From: UBA4615 sp044371545
Lineage (GTDB): Bacteria; Pseudomonadota; Gammaproteobacteria; Burkholderiales; Burkholderiaceae_E
Assembly: GCA_044371545.1 (NCBI GenBank)
Contig: JBILTM010000161.1
Span: 1-12,344 of the forward strand
Direction: 5' to 3'
Length of the DNA stretch: 12,344 nt
Shown here piece by piece: positions 1 through 6,623 of the stretch. The notes under the pieces are model-generated. The model was given only the letters and a program-made list of their open reading frames with translations. It did not search any database and was not told the DNA's origin. The translations under genes and the position numbers were made by a program. Numbering within the stretch: position 1 is the first letter of the stretch; every line of letters begins with the position of its first letter.

Positions 1-388
1 CGCCTCGCGCGCGATCGCGCTGCGCGACGAGCTCGCGGCGCGGCTGCACCCGGCCGACGCGGCGCGTCTGTCCGCGGGCGGGCTCGCGGACGTCGACGGC
101 GGCTTCGATGCGATCGTCAACGCCACCGCCGCGGGCCTCGCCGGCGAGTCGCCGGCGCTGCCGCCCGGCGCGTGGCGCGGCGCCGCGCTCGCGCTCGACA
201 TGGTCTACGGCGCGAAGCCGACCGTGTTCATGCAGGCCGCGCGCGCGGCCGGCGTGCCGCGCGTCGAGGACGGCCTGGGCATGCTGGTCGGGCAGGCGGC
301 CGAGTCGTTCGCGCTGTGGCGCGGCGTGCGGCCCGACGCGGCGCCGGTGTACGCCGCGCTGCGCGCGCGGCTCGCCGGGCCCGCCTGA
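1..388 (+). CDS. aroE: Shikimate dehydrogenase, C-terminal part (5' end outside window)
   Basis: The reading frame is open from base 2 and ends at TGA 386-388, giving the last 128 residues. Shikimate dehydrogenase reduces 3-dehydroshikimate to shikimate with NADPH in the cytosolic aromatic amino acid pathway. Seen motifs are the DAIVNATAAGL segment (about fragment residues 36-46), which matches the family's D-IINAT-AGL strand, then DMVYGAKPT (66-74), and DGLGMLVGQAAESF (90-103), whose conserved Gln helps bind shikimate in the family. The N-terminal catalytic Lys/Asp and the Rossmann glycine loop lie upstream of the window. The closing stretch GVRPDAAPVYAALRARL is the usual C-terminal helix. 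mtgA starts 10 nt downstream on the same strand, so the two are probably co-transcribed. Family assignment is secure; only the truncation by the window edge limits it. Confidence 0.92.
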   Translation, partial: ASRAIALRDELAARLHPADAARLSAGGLADVDGGFDAIVNATAAGLAGESPALPPGAWRGAALALDMVYGAKPTVFMQAARAAGVPRVEDGLGMLVGQAAESFALWRGVRPDAAPVYAALRARLAGPA

Positions 389-398
389 CGCGCGGGCG

Positions 399-1115
399 AT
401 GGCGCGCGCGCGGGGCCTCGCGGCCCGCACCGGCCGCTTCGTCGGCTGGACGCTCGTCGCCGCCGTCGGTGCGGTGCTCGTGCTGCAGCTCTGGTTCCTC
501 GGCCACGTCGTCTGGTGGAAGTGGCACGACCCCGGCCCGACCGCGTTCATGCGCGCCCAGCTCGCGGTGCTGCGCGAGCAGGACCCGAACGCCGAGCTGC
601 GGCACCGCTGGGTGCCGTACGCGCGCATCTCGCCCCACCTGAAGCGCGCGGTGATCGCCGCCGAGGACGCCAACTTCACCGAGCACGACGGCGTCGACTG
701 GGAGGCGATCGAGCGCGCGCACGAGCGCAATCTGAAGCGCGGCCGCGTCACGCACGGCGGCTCGACGATCACGATGCAGCTCGCGAAGAACCTGTTCCTG
801 TCGGGCGAGCGCAGCTACCTGCGCAAGGCGCAGGAGCTCGCGATCGCGTTCATGCTCGAGGCGGTGCTCGGCAAGGCGCGCATCCTCGAGATCTATCTCA
901 ACGTCGCCGAATGGGGCGTCGGCGTCTTCGGCTGCGAGGCGGCCGCGCGCCGGCACTTCGGCACGACCGCCGATCGCCTGTCGCCCTCGCAGAGCGCGCG
1001 GCTGGCCGCGATGCTGCCGCGGCCGCGCTTCTACGACCGCACCCCGCAGGCGCCCGGCCTCGCGCGGCGCGCCGAGACGATCCAGCGCTGGATGGGCGCG
1101 ATCACGCCGCCTTGA
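399..1115 (+). CDS. mtgA: Monofunctional biosynthetic peptidoglycan transglycosylase
   Basis: A 238-aa GT51 glycosyltransferase that polymerises lipid II into glycan strands on the periplasmic face of the inner membrane. One N-terminal membrane anchor (about residues 15-40, rich in V/L/W) is followed directly by the GT51 domain, with no transpeptidase domain, and the length is normal for MtgA. Seen motifs are EDANFTEHDG (89-98), where Glu89 is the expected catalytic base, GGSTITMQLAKN (120-131), RKAQELAIAFMLE (142-154) and KARILEIYLNVAEWG (159-173), which are GT51 signature blocks in the right order. The frame is open much further upstream, but ATG 399 is chosen because it puts the anchor at the N-terminus and falls just after the aroE stop. 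There is no convincing Shine-Dalgarno, so translation may depend on termination-reinitiation from aroE. A membrane glycosyltransferase role in wall synthesis follows from the family. Confidence 0.95.
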   Translation: MARARGLAARTGRFVGWTLVAAVGAVLVLQLWFLGHVVWWKWHDPGPTAFMRAQLAVLREQDPNAELRHRWVPYARISPHLKRAVIAAEDANFTEHDGVDWEAIERAHERNLKRGRVTHGGSTITMQLAKNLFLSGERSYLRKAQELAIAFMLEAVLGKARILEIYLNVAEWGVGVFGCEAAARRHFGTTADRLSPSQSARLAAMLPRPRFYDRTPQAPGLARRAETIQRWMGAITPP

Positions 1116-1160
1116 CACGGCCGTGACCGGGGCGCGCCGCGACGCCCGCCGACGCGCCGG
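1116..1160 (+). terminator. Possible terminator-like hairpins after mtgA
   Basis: Directly after the mtgA stop lies a perfect 10-bp palindrome, CACGGCCGTG (1116-1125). It is followed by an imperfect stem pairing 1127-1136 with 1153-1160, with a two-G bulge and a 16-nt loop. No T-tract follows, only AATTT at 1168-1172. It could be a weak or Rho-assisted terminator, or chance pairing in GC-rich DNA. Confidence 0.25.
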
Positions 1161-1217
1161 TACGGCAATTTCCACATTCCGTCGGCGAGGAGGTGGCGCC
1201 GCCCGGCTGCGCACGCC

Positions 1218-1223
1218 TAGAAT
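1218..1223 (+). promoter_or_regulatory. -10-like box upstream of mgtE (TAGAAT)
   Basis: TAGAAT (5 of 6 to the sigma70 -10 consensus) stands out in otherwise GC-rich intergenic DNA. A start site near 1230 would give a leader of about 150 nt before mgtE. No good TTGACA lies 16-18 nt upstream; the position holds GGCGCC. The context TAGAAT followed by GCGC is a common look for Burkholderiales promoters, but this is visual judgement. Confidence 0.42.
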
Positions 1224-1229
1224 GCGCGG

Positions 1230-1378
1230 CACCCGAAGCTTCCGCAGCCCCGCCGGGCTGTGTCCGAACGTGAGCACGACGTCCGCGTTCGTCCGCTGCG
1301 CAGCGCCCCGCGACTGATCCGTCGATCCCGACGGAGCAGGATCGAGTTCGGCGTGCGTCGCGGGCGTGCCCCCGAGCC
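1230..1378 (+). promoter_or_regulatory. Hairpin-rich 5' leader of mgtE
   Basis: Between the -10-like box and the mgtE ATG lie three separate short inverted repeats: CAGCCC/GGGCTG with loop CGCC (1245-1260), the perfect palindrome CGCTGCGCAGCG (1294-1305), and CCGTCG/CGACGG with loop ATCC (1319-1334). The last can be replaced by an alternative pairing of GATCC (1316-1320) with GGATC (1339-1343). Mg2+ transporter genes are often controlled by structured leaders (the M-box in Firmicutes), but I do not recognise the M-box here. Regulation by this leader is inference only. Confidence 0.3.
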
Positions 1379-2911
1379 ATGACCGAGCCCCTGCACCCGA
1401 TCCCCGAGACGGACCGCGCGCCCGTCGGCATCGCGCCCGACGAGCGCCGCGAGTCGACGATGCCGCGCGACCCGGAGGACGCGCAGCGCGCGCTCGCCGA
1501 GGTCGAGGACCTGCTGCGCCGCTACGAGGTCGTCCGCGAGCAGGCGCGCCACGAGGGCGAGAGCCTCGACCCCGAGCGCAAGCTGCTGGTCGAGCAGGTC
1601 GCGGTCGCGCAGCACCTCGCGCACCTGCGCGCGCGGCTCGACCACCTGCACCCGGCCGACGTCGCCTACATCCTCGAGGCGCTGCCGCGCGACCAGCGGC
1701 TGGTGGTCTGGGACCTGGTGAAGGCCGAGCGCGACGGCGAGATCCTGGTCGAGGTGTCCGACTCGGTCCGCGAGACGCTGATCGCGTCGATGGACCGCGA
1801 CGAGCTGGTCGCCGCCGCCGGCACGCTCGACACCGACGAGCTTGCCGAGCTCGCCGAGGACCTGCCGAACGACGTCGTCGAGCAGGTCCGCCGCACGCTG
1901 ACGCCCGAGGAGCGCGAGCAGCTGCGCGCCGCGATGTCGTACCCCGAGGAGTCGGTCGGCGCGCGGATGGACTTCGACCTCGTCACCGTCCGCGAGGACG
2001 TGACGCTCGAGGTCGTGCTGCGCTACCTGCGCCGCTTCGACGCGCTGCCCGACCACACCGACCAGGTGTTCGTCGTCGATCGGCACGACGTGCTGAAGGG
2101 CGCGCTGCCGCTCGACCGGCTGCTGATCAACGAGCCGGACGCGCTGGTCGAGGACGTGATGAAGCGCGACGTGCTGTCGCTGCAGGCGCTCGACGGGGCC
2201 GAGGAGGCCGCTCAGGCGTTCGAGCGCTACGACCTGATCTCGGCGCCGGTCGTCGATGCGCGCGGCCGGCTGATCGGCAGGCTCACCGTCGACGAGGTCG
2301 TCGACGTGATCCGCGAGCAGGGGGAGTCCGAGGTGCTGTCGGCCGCCGGCCTGCGCGACGAGGAGGACCTCTTCGCGTCGATCTGGAACTCGGCCAAGAA
2401 CCGCTGGCTGTGGCTCGCGGTGAACCTCGGCACGGCGTTCTTCGCCTCGCGCGTGATCGGCGCGTTCGAGGGCACGATCGAGAAGGTCGTCGCGCTCGCC
2501 GCGCTGATGCCGATCGTCGCCGGCATCGCCGGCAACTCCGGCAACCAGACGATGACCCTCTTCATCCGCTCGCTCGCGCTCGGCCAGGTGACGCCCGGCA
2601 ACGCGCAGCGGCTGGTGCGCAAGGAGCTGCTGATCGCGCTGCTGAACGGCCTCGTCTGGGGCAGCATCGCCGGCACCTTCGCGTGGCTGCTCTACCGCGA
2701 CACGCCGCAGGGCGTCACGCTCGGGCTGGTGATGATGCTCGCGATGATCCTGAACCTGCTGCTCGCCGCGATCGTCGCGATGGGCGTGCCGCTGCTGCTC
2801 GAGCGGATGAACCGCGACCCGGCGATGGGCTCGTCGGTGCTGCTGACCTTCTCGACCGACAGCATGGGGTTCTTCATCTTCCTAGGCCTGGCGACGCTCT
2901 TCTTCCGCTGA
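1379..2911 (+). CDS. mgtE: MgtE-family magnesium transporter
   Basis: A 510-aa MgtE Mg2+ channel/transporter of the inner membrane. The order is as in the family: an acidic helical N domain (about 70-190, with LHPADVAYILEALP at 90-103 and the repeated TDELAELAEDLPNDV), a CBS pair (about 200-320, with FVVDRHDVLKG and ISAPVVDARGRLIG), a plug helix, and five C-terminal membrane segments (about 345-510). The pore signature PIVAGIAGNSGNQTMT (378-393) and the late TDSMGFFIFLGLA (493-505), with Asp494 at the expected Mg-binding site, are clear. In the family, cytosolic Mg2+ bound to the N and CBS domains closes the pore. The start is uncertain: ATG 1379 and ATG 1460 (residue 28) are both in frame, neither has a good Shine-Dalgarno, and the first 27 residues are poorly structured. 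The PAP2 gene follows after 14 nt. Confidence 0.94.
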   Translation: MTEPLHPIPETDRAPVGIAPDERRESTMPRDPEDAQRALAEVEDLLRRYEVVREQARHEGESLDPERKLLVEQVAVAQHLAHLRARLDHLHPADVAYILEALPRDQRLVVWDLVKAERDGEILVEVSDSVRETLIASMDRDELVAAAGTLDTDELAELAEDLPNDVVEQVRRTLTPEEREQLRAAMSYPEESVGARMDFDLVTVREDVTLEVVLRYLRRFDALPDHTDQVFVVDRHDVLKGALPLDRLLINEPDALVEDVMKRDVLSLQALDGAEEAAQAFERYDLISAPVVDARGRLIGRLTVDEVVDVIREQGESEVLSAAGLRDEEDLFASIWNSAKNRWLWLAVNLGTAFFASRVIGAFEGTIEKVVALAALMPIVAGIAGNSGNQTMTLFIRSLALGQVTPGNAQRLVRKELLIALLNGLVWGSIAGTFAWLLYRDTPQGVTLGLVMMLAMILNLLLAAIVAMGVPLLLERMNRDPAMGSSVLLTFSTDSMGFFIFLGLATLFFR

Positions 2912-2925
2912 CGACGCACGCCGTC

Positions 2926-3600
2926 ATGCGCGAACCGCCGCCGCCGCCCCGATCCGCGTCCGTGCGCCGGCTCGCCGCCGCCTGCGCGGCCGTCGTCGCG
3001 CTGCTGCTCGCGTTCGCCGCGGCGCCCGCGCGCGCCGGTGGCGGCCCGCTCGGCATCGACGCCGTGCAGCCGCTGCGCGACCACGGCCTGTGGGATCCGG
3101 ACCTGCAGCGCGCCGCCTACTTCGCGCTGATCATCGGCCCGTGGGTCGGCGCGCTGGTCGAGGGGACCGAGACGCGGGTCGGCCGCACCTGGTGGCGGTC
3201 TGCCGAGTCGGCGACCGCGTCGCTGGTCGCGGTCACCGCGGTGAAGTCGATCGCGCAGCGCAGGCGCCCGAACCAGGCCGACCCGCCCGATCCCGACCTG
3301 TGGCGCCAGGGCAGCGAGTACGAGGCCTTCCCGAGCGGCCACGTGACGCTCGCGACCGCGGCGGTCGCGCCGTTCATCATGGAGTACGGCCGCGACCGGC
3401 CCGAGGTCTGGGCGCTCGCGGCGATCCCGTTCTGGATGGGCCTCGCGCGGATCAACGTGCAGGCGCACTGGCAGACCGACGTGCTCGGCGGCTGGGCGCT
3501 CGGCCTCGCGACCGCGTGGCTTGCGACCAAGCCCGACTCGCCGCTGGTGCTGCGCGTGTTCGGCGACGGCGGGTTCGTCGGGCTGCGCTATCGCTGGTGA
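2926..3600 (+). CDS. PAP2-family phosphatase with signal peptide
   Basis: A 224-aa type 2 phosphatidic acid phosphatase-like protein. The three PAP2 motifs are present: K107-x6-R114-P115 (KSIAQRRRP), PSGH at 136-139 with the acid/base His139, and R175-x5-H181-x3-D185 (ARINVQAHWQTD) with the phospho-accepting His181. The usual Ser before that Arg is Ala. An N-terminal basic stretch, a hydrophobic core and APARA before Gly38 look like a signal peptide or anchor. Further hydrophobic stretches (about 64-80, 95-107, 141-153, 160-173, 187-200) may be short membrane helices, so it could be a membrane-embedded lipid-phosphate phosphatase or a periplasmic acid phosphatase. The active site should face the periplasm. 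The gene starts 14 nt after mgtE, probably in the same transcript, with no visible Shine-Dalgarno. The substrate (undecaprenyl diphosphate, phosphatidic acid, lipid A or another) cannot be told. Confidence 0.9.
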   Translation: MREPPPPPRSASVRRLAAACAAVVALLLAFAAAPARAGGGPLGIDAVQPLRDHGLWDPDLQRAAYFALIIGPWVGALVEGTETRVGRTWWRSAESATASLVAVTAVKSIAQRRRPNQADPPDPDLWRQGSEYEAFPSGHVTLATAAVAPFIMEYGRDRPEVWALAAIPFWMGLARINVQAHWQTDVLGGWALGLATAWLATKPDSPLVLRVFGDGGFVGLRYRW

Positions 3601-3610
3601 GGGCCGCGGC

Positions 3611-4972
3611 TCAGCCGAGCTCGACCGCCTCGCCCTGCTCGGGCAGCGCCACCGTCCACCCCAGCTCCGAGCGCAGCCGCGCCGCCAGCGCGCCCCGCGC
3701 GTCGGGCTCGCCATGCACGAGGAACGCTCGCCGCGGCGGGCGCGGCATCGAGCGCGCCCAGCGCACCAGGTCGTCCGCATCGCCGTGCGCCGACAGGCCG
3801 TCGATCGACACCACCTCGGCGCGGATCGGGTGGTCGGCGCCGTGGATCCGCAGCGTGCGCTTGCCGGCGACCAGGTCGGCGCCGCGCGTGCCGACTGCCT
3901 GGAAGCCGACCAGCGCGATCGTGTTGCGCGGGTCGGGCCCGAGCGCCTTCAGGTGGTGGAGCACGCGGCCGCCGGTGGCCATGCCGCTCGCCGACACGAT
4001 GACGCTCGGAAAGTCGCTGCGCACCAGCGCCTTGGATTCCTCGACGCCGCGCACCATCGTCGCGACGCGTGACATCGCGCGCAGCTCGGCCTCGTCGAGC
4101 CGGTGGCCCTTCGAGAACCGACGGTACAGCGCGGTGGTGTCGACGGCCATCGGGCTGTTGAGGAACACCGGCACGTCGGGGATCGCGCCGCGGGCCTTCA
4201 GCTGCGCGATCACGTGCAGCAGCAGCTGCGCGCGGCCGACCGCGAACGCGGGGATCAGCACCGAGCCGCCGCGCCCGGCGGTGCGGGTGATGATCGCGGC
4301 GAGCTCGTCGGCCGGATCGTCGTCCCGGTGGAGTCGGTTGCCGTAGGTGCTCTCCATCACGACGACGTCGGCCGCCGGCGCGTCCGCCGGATCGCGCATC
4401 AGCAGGTCGTCGTAGCGACCGAGGTCGCCGGAGAACAGCACGGAGGTGCCTTCGACCTCGAGCCTCACGCTCGCCGCGCCGAGGATGTGGCCCGCGTGCG
4501 AGAAGCGTGCGCTCGCGCCTTCGCCCAGGTCGAGCGCCTCGCCGAACTTGACCGCGCGCAGGCGCTTGAGCGCGAGCTCGGCGTCCGCCTCGGTGTACAG
4601 CGGCAGCGCCGGGTGGTGCTTCGAGAAGCCCTTGCGGTTCGCGTAGGCCGCATCCTCTTCCTGCAGGTGGCCGCTGTCGGGCAGCAGCAGCCCGCACAGC
4701 TCGCGGGTCGCGTCGGTGCTCCAGGCCAGGCCGCGGAAGCCGTCGCGGACCAGTCGCGGCAGGTAGCCCGAGTGATCGATGTGCGCGTGGGTGAGCAGCA
4801 CCGCGTCGAGCGTGCGCGGGTCGATCGGCGGGTCGGCCCAGTTCATCAGCCGCAGCGCCTTCAGCCCCTGGAACAGGCCGCAGTCGACGAGCACGCGCGA
4901 GCCGCCGTGCTCGACCAGGTGCTTCGAGCCGGTGACGGTGCCGGCCGCGCCGAGGAAGGTCAGTCGGGTCAT
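3611..4972 (-). CDS. MBL-fold / beta-CASP ribonuclease
   Basis: A 453-aa cytosolic metallo-beta-lactamase RNA nuclease of the CPSF73-like, RMMBL-containing group. Seen are the zinc motifs TFLGAAGTVTGS (5-16, typical N-terminus), HAHIDH (62-67), His162 in GHILGAAS, Asp183 in FSGDLGR, and His420 in FLVHGEPDA. The beta-CASP insert carries MESTYGNRLH (206-215, with the motif A acid Glu207), SASGMATGGRVLHHL (327-341) and GFQAVGTRG (356-364). DGLSAHGDADDL (391-402) belongs to the RMMBL part. The length is normal for this bacterial family. Family members cut single-stranded RNA by endo- or 5'-exonuclease activity; the role in this organism is unknown. The start ATG 4972 overlaps the stop of the upstream rhodanese gene as ATGA, so expression is probably translationally coupled. 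The stop lies only 10 nt from the convergent PAP2 gene end, with no T-rich terminator between them. Confidence 0.93.
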   Translation of the reverse strand: MTRLTFLGAAGTVTGSKHLVEHGGSRVLVDCGLFQGLKALRLMNWADPPIDPRTLDAVLLTHAHIDHSGYLPRLVRDGFRGLAWSTDATRELCGLLLPDSGHLQEEDAAYANRKGFSKHHPALPLYTEADAELALKRLRAVKFGEALDLGEGASARFSHAGHILGAASVRLEVEGTSVLFSGDLGRYDDLLMRDPADAPAADVVVMESTYGNRLHRDDDPADELAAIITRTAGRGGSVLIPAFAVGRAQLLLHVIAQLKARGAIPDVPVFLNSPMAVDTTALYRRFSKGHRLDEAELRAMSRVATMVRGVEESKALVRSDFPSVIVSASGMATGGRVLHHLKALGPDPRNTIALVGFQAVGTRGADLVAGKRTLRIHGADHPIRAEVVSIDGLSAHGDADDLVRWARSMPRPPRRAFLVHGEPDARGALAARLRSELGWTVALPEQGEAVELG

Positions 4973-5517
4973 CGGGTCTCCAGCGGCGCGCGTCGCGCCT
5001 CGGACAGCAGCCGGCCCCAGCCGGCGTCGTAGGGGTGCACGAGGCGCGCGGGGCCGCGCTCGTCGACCAGCGGCCGGCCCGCGTCGGCCCAGCCGAAGAT
5101 GCCGTGGCGCAGGTTGCGCGCGGCGCGCCCGTCGGCCGCGAGGCGACGGGCGAGGCGCGCCGAGCGCAGCCCGATCGAGCAGTAGGCGACGACCGGGGCG
5201 GCGGCCGGCGTGCCGGCGAGCGCGGCGGCGACGCCGGCATCGTCGAACGCGGGGCGCGCGCCGGGCAGGCGGCTCACGGCCCACTCCGCGGGCGTGCGCG
5301 CGTCGAGCAGCAGCGGCGGCGCGGCGCGGGCCAGCTCGGCCGCGAGCGTCGCGTCATCGACCAGCGGCACGTCGGGAAAGCGCGCGGCGAGCTCGCGGTC
5401 CACCTCGGCCCAGTCGCGCGGCGGCCGCAGCCACCCGATCCACTGCGCGTGCGCGGCCGGCGCGGCGAGCCCCAGCGCCGGGCCGACGGACAGCGCGAGA
5501 CGGCGTCGCCGATCCAT
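4969..5517 (-). CDS. Exported single-domain rhodanese-like protein
   Basis: A 182-aa protein with a probable Sec signal peptide (MDRRRRL, a hydrophobic core, and AHA before Gln25), followed by one rhodanese domain at about 50-160. Seen motifs are LLLDARTPAEWAVSRLPGA (69-87, the family's conserved Asp and LPGA) and the active-site loop C113-S-I-G-L-R118, which starts with the catalytic Cys that carries the persulfide in rhodaneses. WADAGRPL (143-150) matches the usual C-terminal G-x-x-W-x-x-AG-xP block. Transfer of sulfane sulfur in the periplasm is the likely chemistry, though many such proteins have no known substrate. ATG 5517 is chosen because it gives a clean signal peptide and a -10-like TATGAT ends exactly 6 nt before it. 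The stop overlaps the next gene's start (ATGA). An exported sulfurtransferase in one operon with a cytosolic RNase is an odd pairing. Confidence 0.88.
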   Translation of the reverse strand: MDRRRRLALSVGPALGLAAPAAHAQWIGWLRPPRDWAEVDRELAARFPDVPLVDDATLAAELARAAPPLLLDARTPAEWAVSRLPGARPAFDDAGVAAALAGTPAAAPVVAYCSIGLRSARLARRLAADGRAARNLRHGIFGWADAGRPLVDERGPARLVHPYDAGWGRLLSEARRAPLETR

Positions 5518-5523
5518 GCGCCG

Positions 5524-5529
5524 ATCATA
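5524..5529 (-). promoter_or_regulatory. -10-like box TATGAT, 6 nt before the rhodanese ATG
   Basis: On the minus strand TATGAT (5529 down to 5524) is a 5-of-6 match to the -10 consensus. It is separated by six bases from ATG 5517, which places the expected start site at or next to the A of the ATG. A leaderless mRNA is therefore possible. No Shine-Dalgarno and no good -35 element are visible (GCGGCC sits at 17-nt spacing). Confidence 0.42.
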
Positions 5530-5566
5530 CGCGGCCGATGCGCCGTGGCCGCTGCGCTCGCCGCGG

Positions 5567-5572
5567 TACCAT
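5567..5572 (+). promoter_or_regulatory. -10-like box TACCAT upstream of the Bug-family gene
   Basis: TACCAT lies in the 110-bp divergent gap, followed by CGCGCGG. It would give a leader of about 49 nt carrying the Shine-Dalgarno at 5617-5622. No convincing -35 is present, so support is limited to the AT-poor background and the position. Confidence 0.33.
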
Positions 5573-5616
5573 CGCGCGGCCGGCGTCCGACCGGCCCGAT
5601 AGGACGACCCCGCACC

Positions 5617-5622
5617 GAGGAG
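5617..5622 (+). promoter_or_regulatory. Shine-Dalgarno GAGGAG of the Bug-family gene
   Basis: GAGGAG ends 5 nt before ATG 5628 and fixes that start. An out-of-frame ATG at 5623 opens a two-codon frame (Met-Pro-stop) that overlaps the true start and is not expected to matter. This is the only textbook ribosome binding site I see in the window. Confidence 0.72.
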
Positions 5623-5627
5623 ATGCC

Positions 5628-6620
5628 ATGACCCGCCCGTCGCGCCGCCGCGCGCTGCTCGCCGCCACCGCATCGGCCTGCCTGCCCTTCGCTGTCCCGA
5701 GCGCCGTGCGCGCGCAGGCGCCATGGCCGTCGAAGCCGCTGCGCATCATGGTCGGTGCGAACGCCGGCGGCGGCACCGACATCATCGCGAGGATGCTGGC
5801 CGAGAAGCTGTCGGCGCAGCTCGGCCAGCAGGTCGTCGTCGAGAACCGGCCTGGCGCGTCGAACACCATCGCCGCCGACCTCACCGCGAAGGCGCCGCCC
5901 GACGGCCACACGCTGCTCGCCGCGACCAACACCGGGCAGGCGATCGCGCCGCACCTCATCAAGCTGGCGTTCGACCCGATCAAGGACATCTCGCCGATCG
6001 CGCTGATCGTCGAGGTGCCGAACGTGCTGGTCGTCAATCCGTCGCTGCCGGCGAAGAGCGTCGCCGACCTCGTCGCGCTCGCGAAGTCGAAGCCGGGCGA
6101 GCTCAAGTACGCGTCGTCGGGCGTCGGCAGCACGCAGCACATCGCCGGCGAGGCCTTCGCCGCCGCGACCGGCACGAAGCTCGTGCACGTGCCCTACAAG
6201 GGCAGCGCGCAGGCGCACCTCGACCTGATGTCGGGGCAGGTCGAGACGATGTTCGACACCACCTCGTCGGCGATGCAGCACATCCGCTCGGGCAAGCTGC
6301 GCGCGCTCGCGGTGACCACGCCGAAGCGCTCGGCCGAGCTGCCCGACGTGCCGACGCTCGCCGAGACCGGCGTGAAGGGCGCCGAGATGGGCACCTGGTA
6401 CGGGCTCTTCGTCACCGGCGGCACGCCGGCGCCGATCGTCGAGCGGCTGACCGCCGAGGTCGGCAAGGCGATCCAGCAGCCCGACGTGCAGGCGAAGCTG
6501 CGCGGCCTCGGCGGCGAGCCCGGCACGATCACGCGCGAGCAGTTCGCGGCGATGAACCGGGCCGACTACGAGCGCTTCGGCAAGCTGATCCGCGAGGCGG
6601 GGATCAGGCTGGAGCAGTAG
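5628..6620 (+). CDS. Bug/TctC-family periplasmic solute-binding protein
   Basis: A 330-aa tripartite tricarboxylate transporter receptor (Bug) protein, the type hugely expanded in Burkholderiales. The N-terminus has SRRRALLA followed by a hydrophobic stretch and AVRA before Gln30, a signal peptide that could be Sec or, given the twin arginines, Tat. Family hallmarks seen are WPSKPLRIMVGANAGGGTDIIARMLA (33-58, in parts), VVENRPGAS(N), PDGHTLL, the ligand-loop segments LKYASSGVGSTQHIAGE and VHVPYKGSAQAHLDLMSGQVETMFD, and LRALAVTTPKRSAELPDVPTLAE. Length and motif order are standard. The protein captures a carboxylate-type ligand in the periplasm; which one cannot be read from sequence. No TctA/TctB membrane partners are in the window, so it is an orphan here, as is common for this family. 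Its stop is 3 nt from the stop of the convergent phosphatase gene. Confidence 0.94.
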   Translation: MTRPSRRRALLAATASACLPFAVPSAVRAQAPWPSKPLRIMVGANAGGGTDIIARMLAEKLSAQLGQQVVVENRPGASNTIAADLTAKAPPDGHTLLAATNTGQAIAPHLIKLAFDPIKDISPIALIVEVPNVLVVNPSLPAKSVADLVALAKSKPGELKYASSGVGSTQHIAGEAFAAATGTKLVHVPYKGSAQAHLDLMSGQVETMFDTTSSAMQHIRSGKLRALAVTTPKRSAELPDVPTLAETGVKGAEMGTWYGLFVTGGTPAPIVERLTAEVGKAIQQPDVQAKLRGLGGEPGTITREQFAAMNRADYERFGKLIREAGIRLEQ

Positions 6621-6623
6621 GCC

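Noticed and set aside
228..1277. Long minus-strand open frame opposite aroE/mtgA
   Set aside because: It encodes an Arg/Ala/His/Asp-rich low-complexity product typical of antisense frames in GC-rich genes, and lies over two clear plus-strand genes.
1222..1317. 31-codon upstream ORF before mgtE (possible leader peptide)
   Set aside because: Its ATG begins inside the TAGAAT box, so it would not be in a transcript that starts from that promoter; it also has no Shine-Dalgarno.
1230..1378. M-box (ykoK) Mg2+ riboswitch in the mgtE leader
   Set aside because: I cannot recognise the conserved M-box segments, and only short GC-rich hairpins are visible. Kept as an unclassified leader instead.
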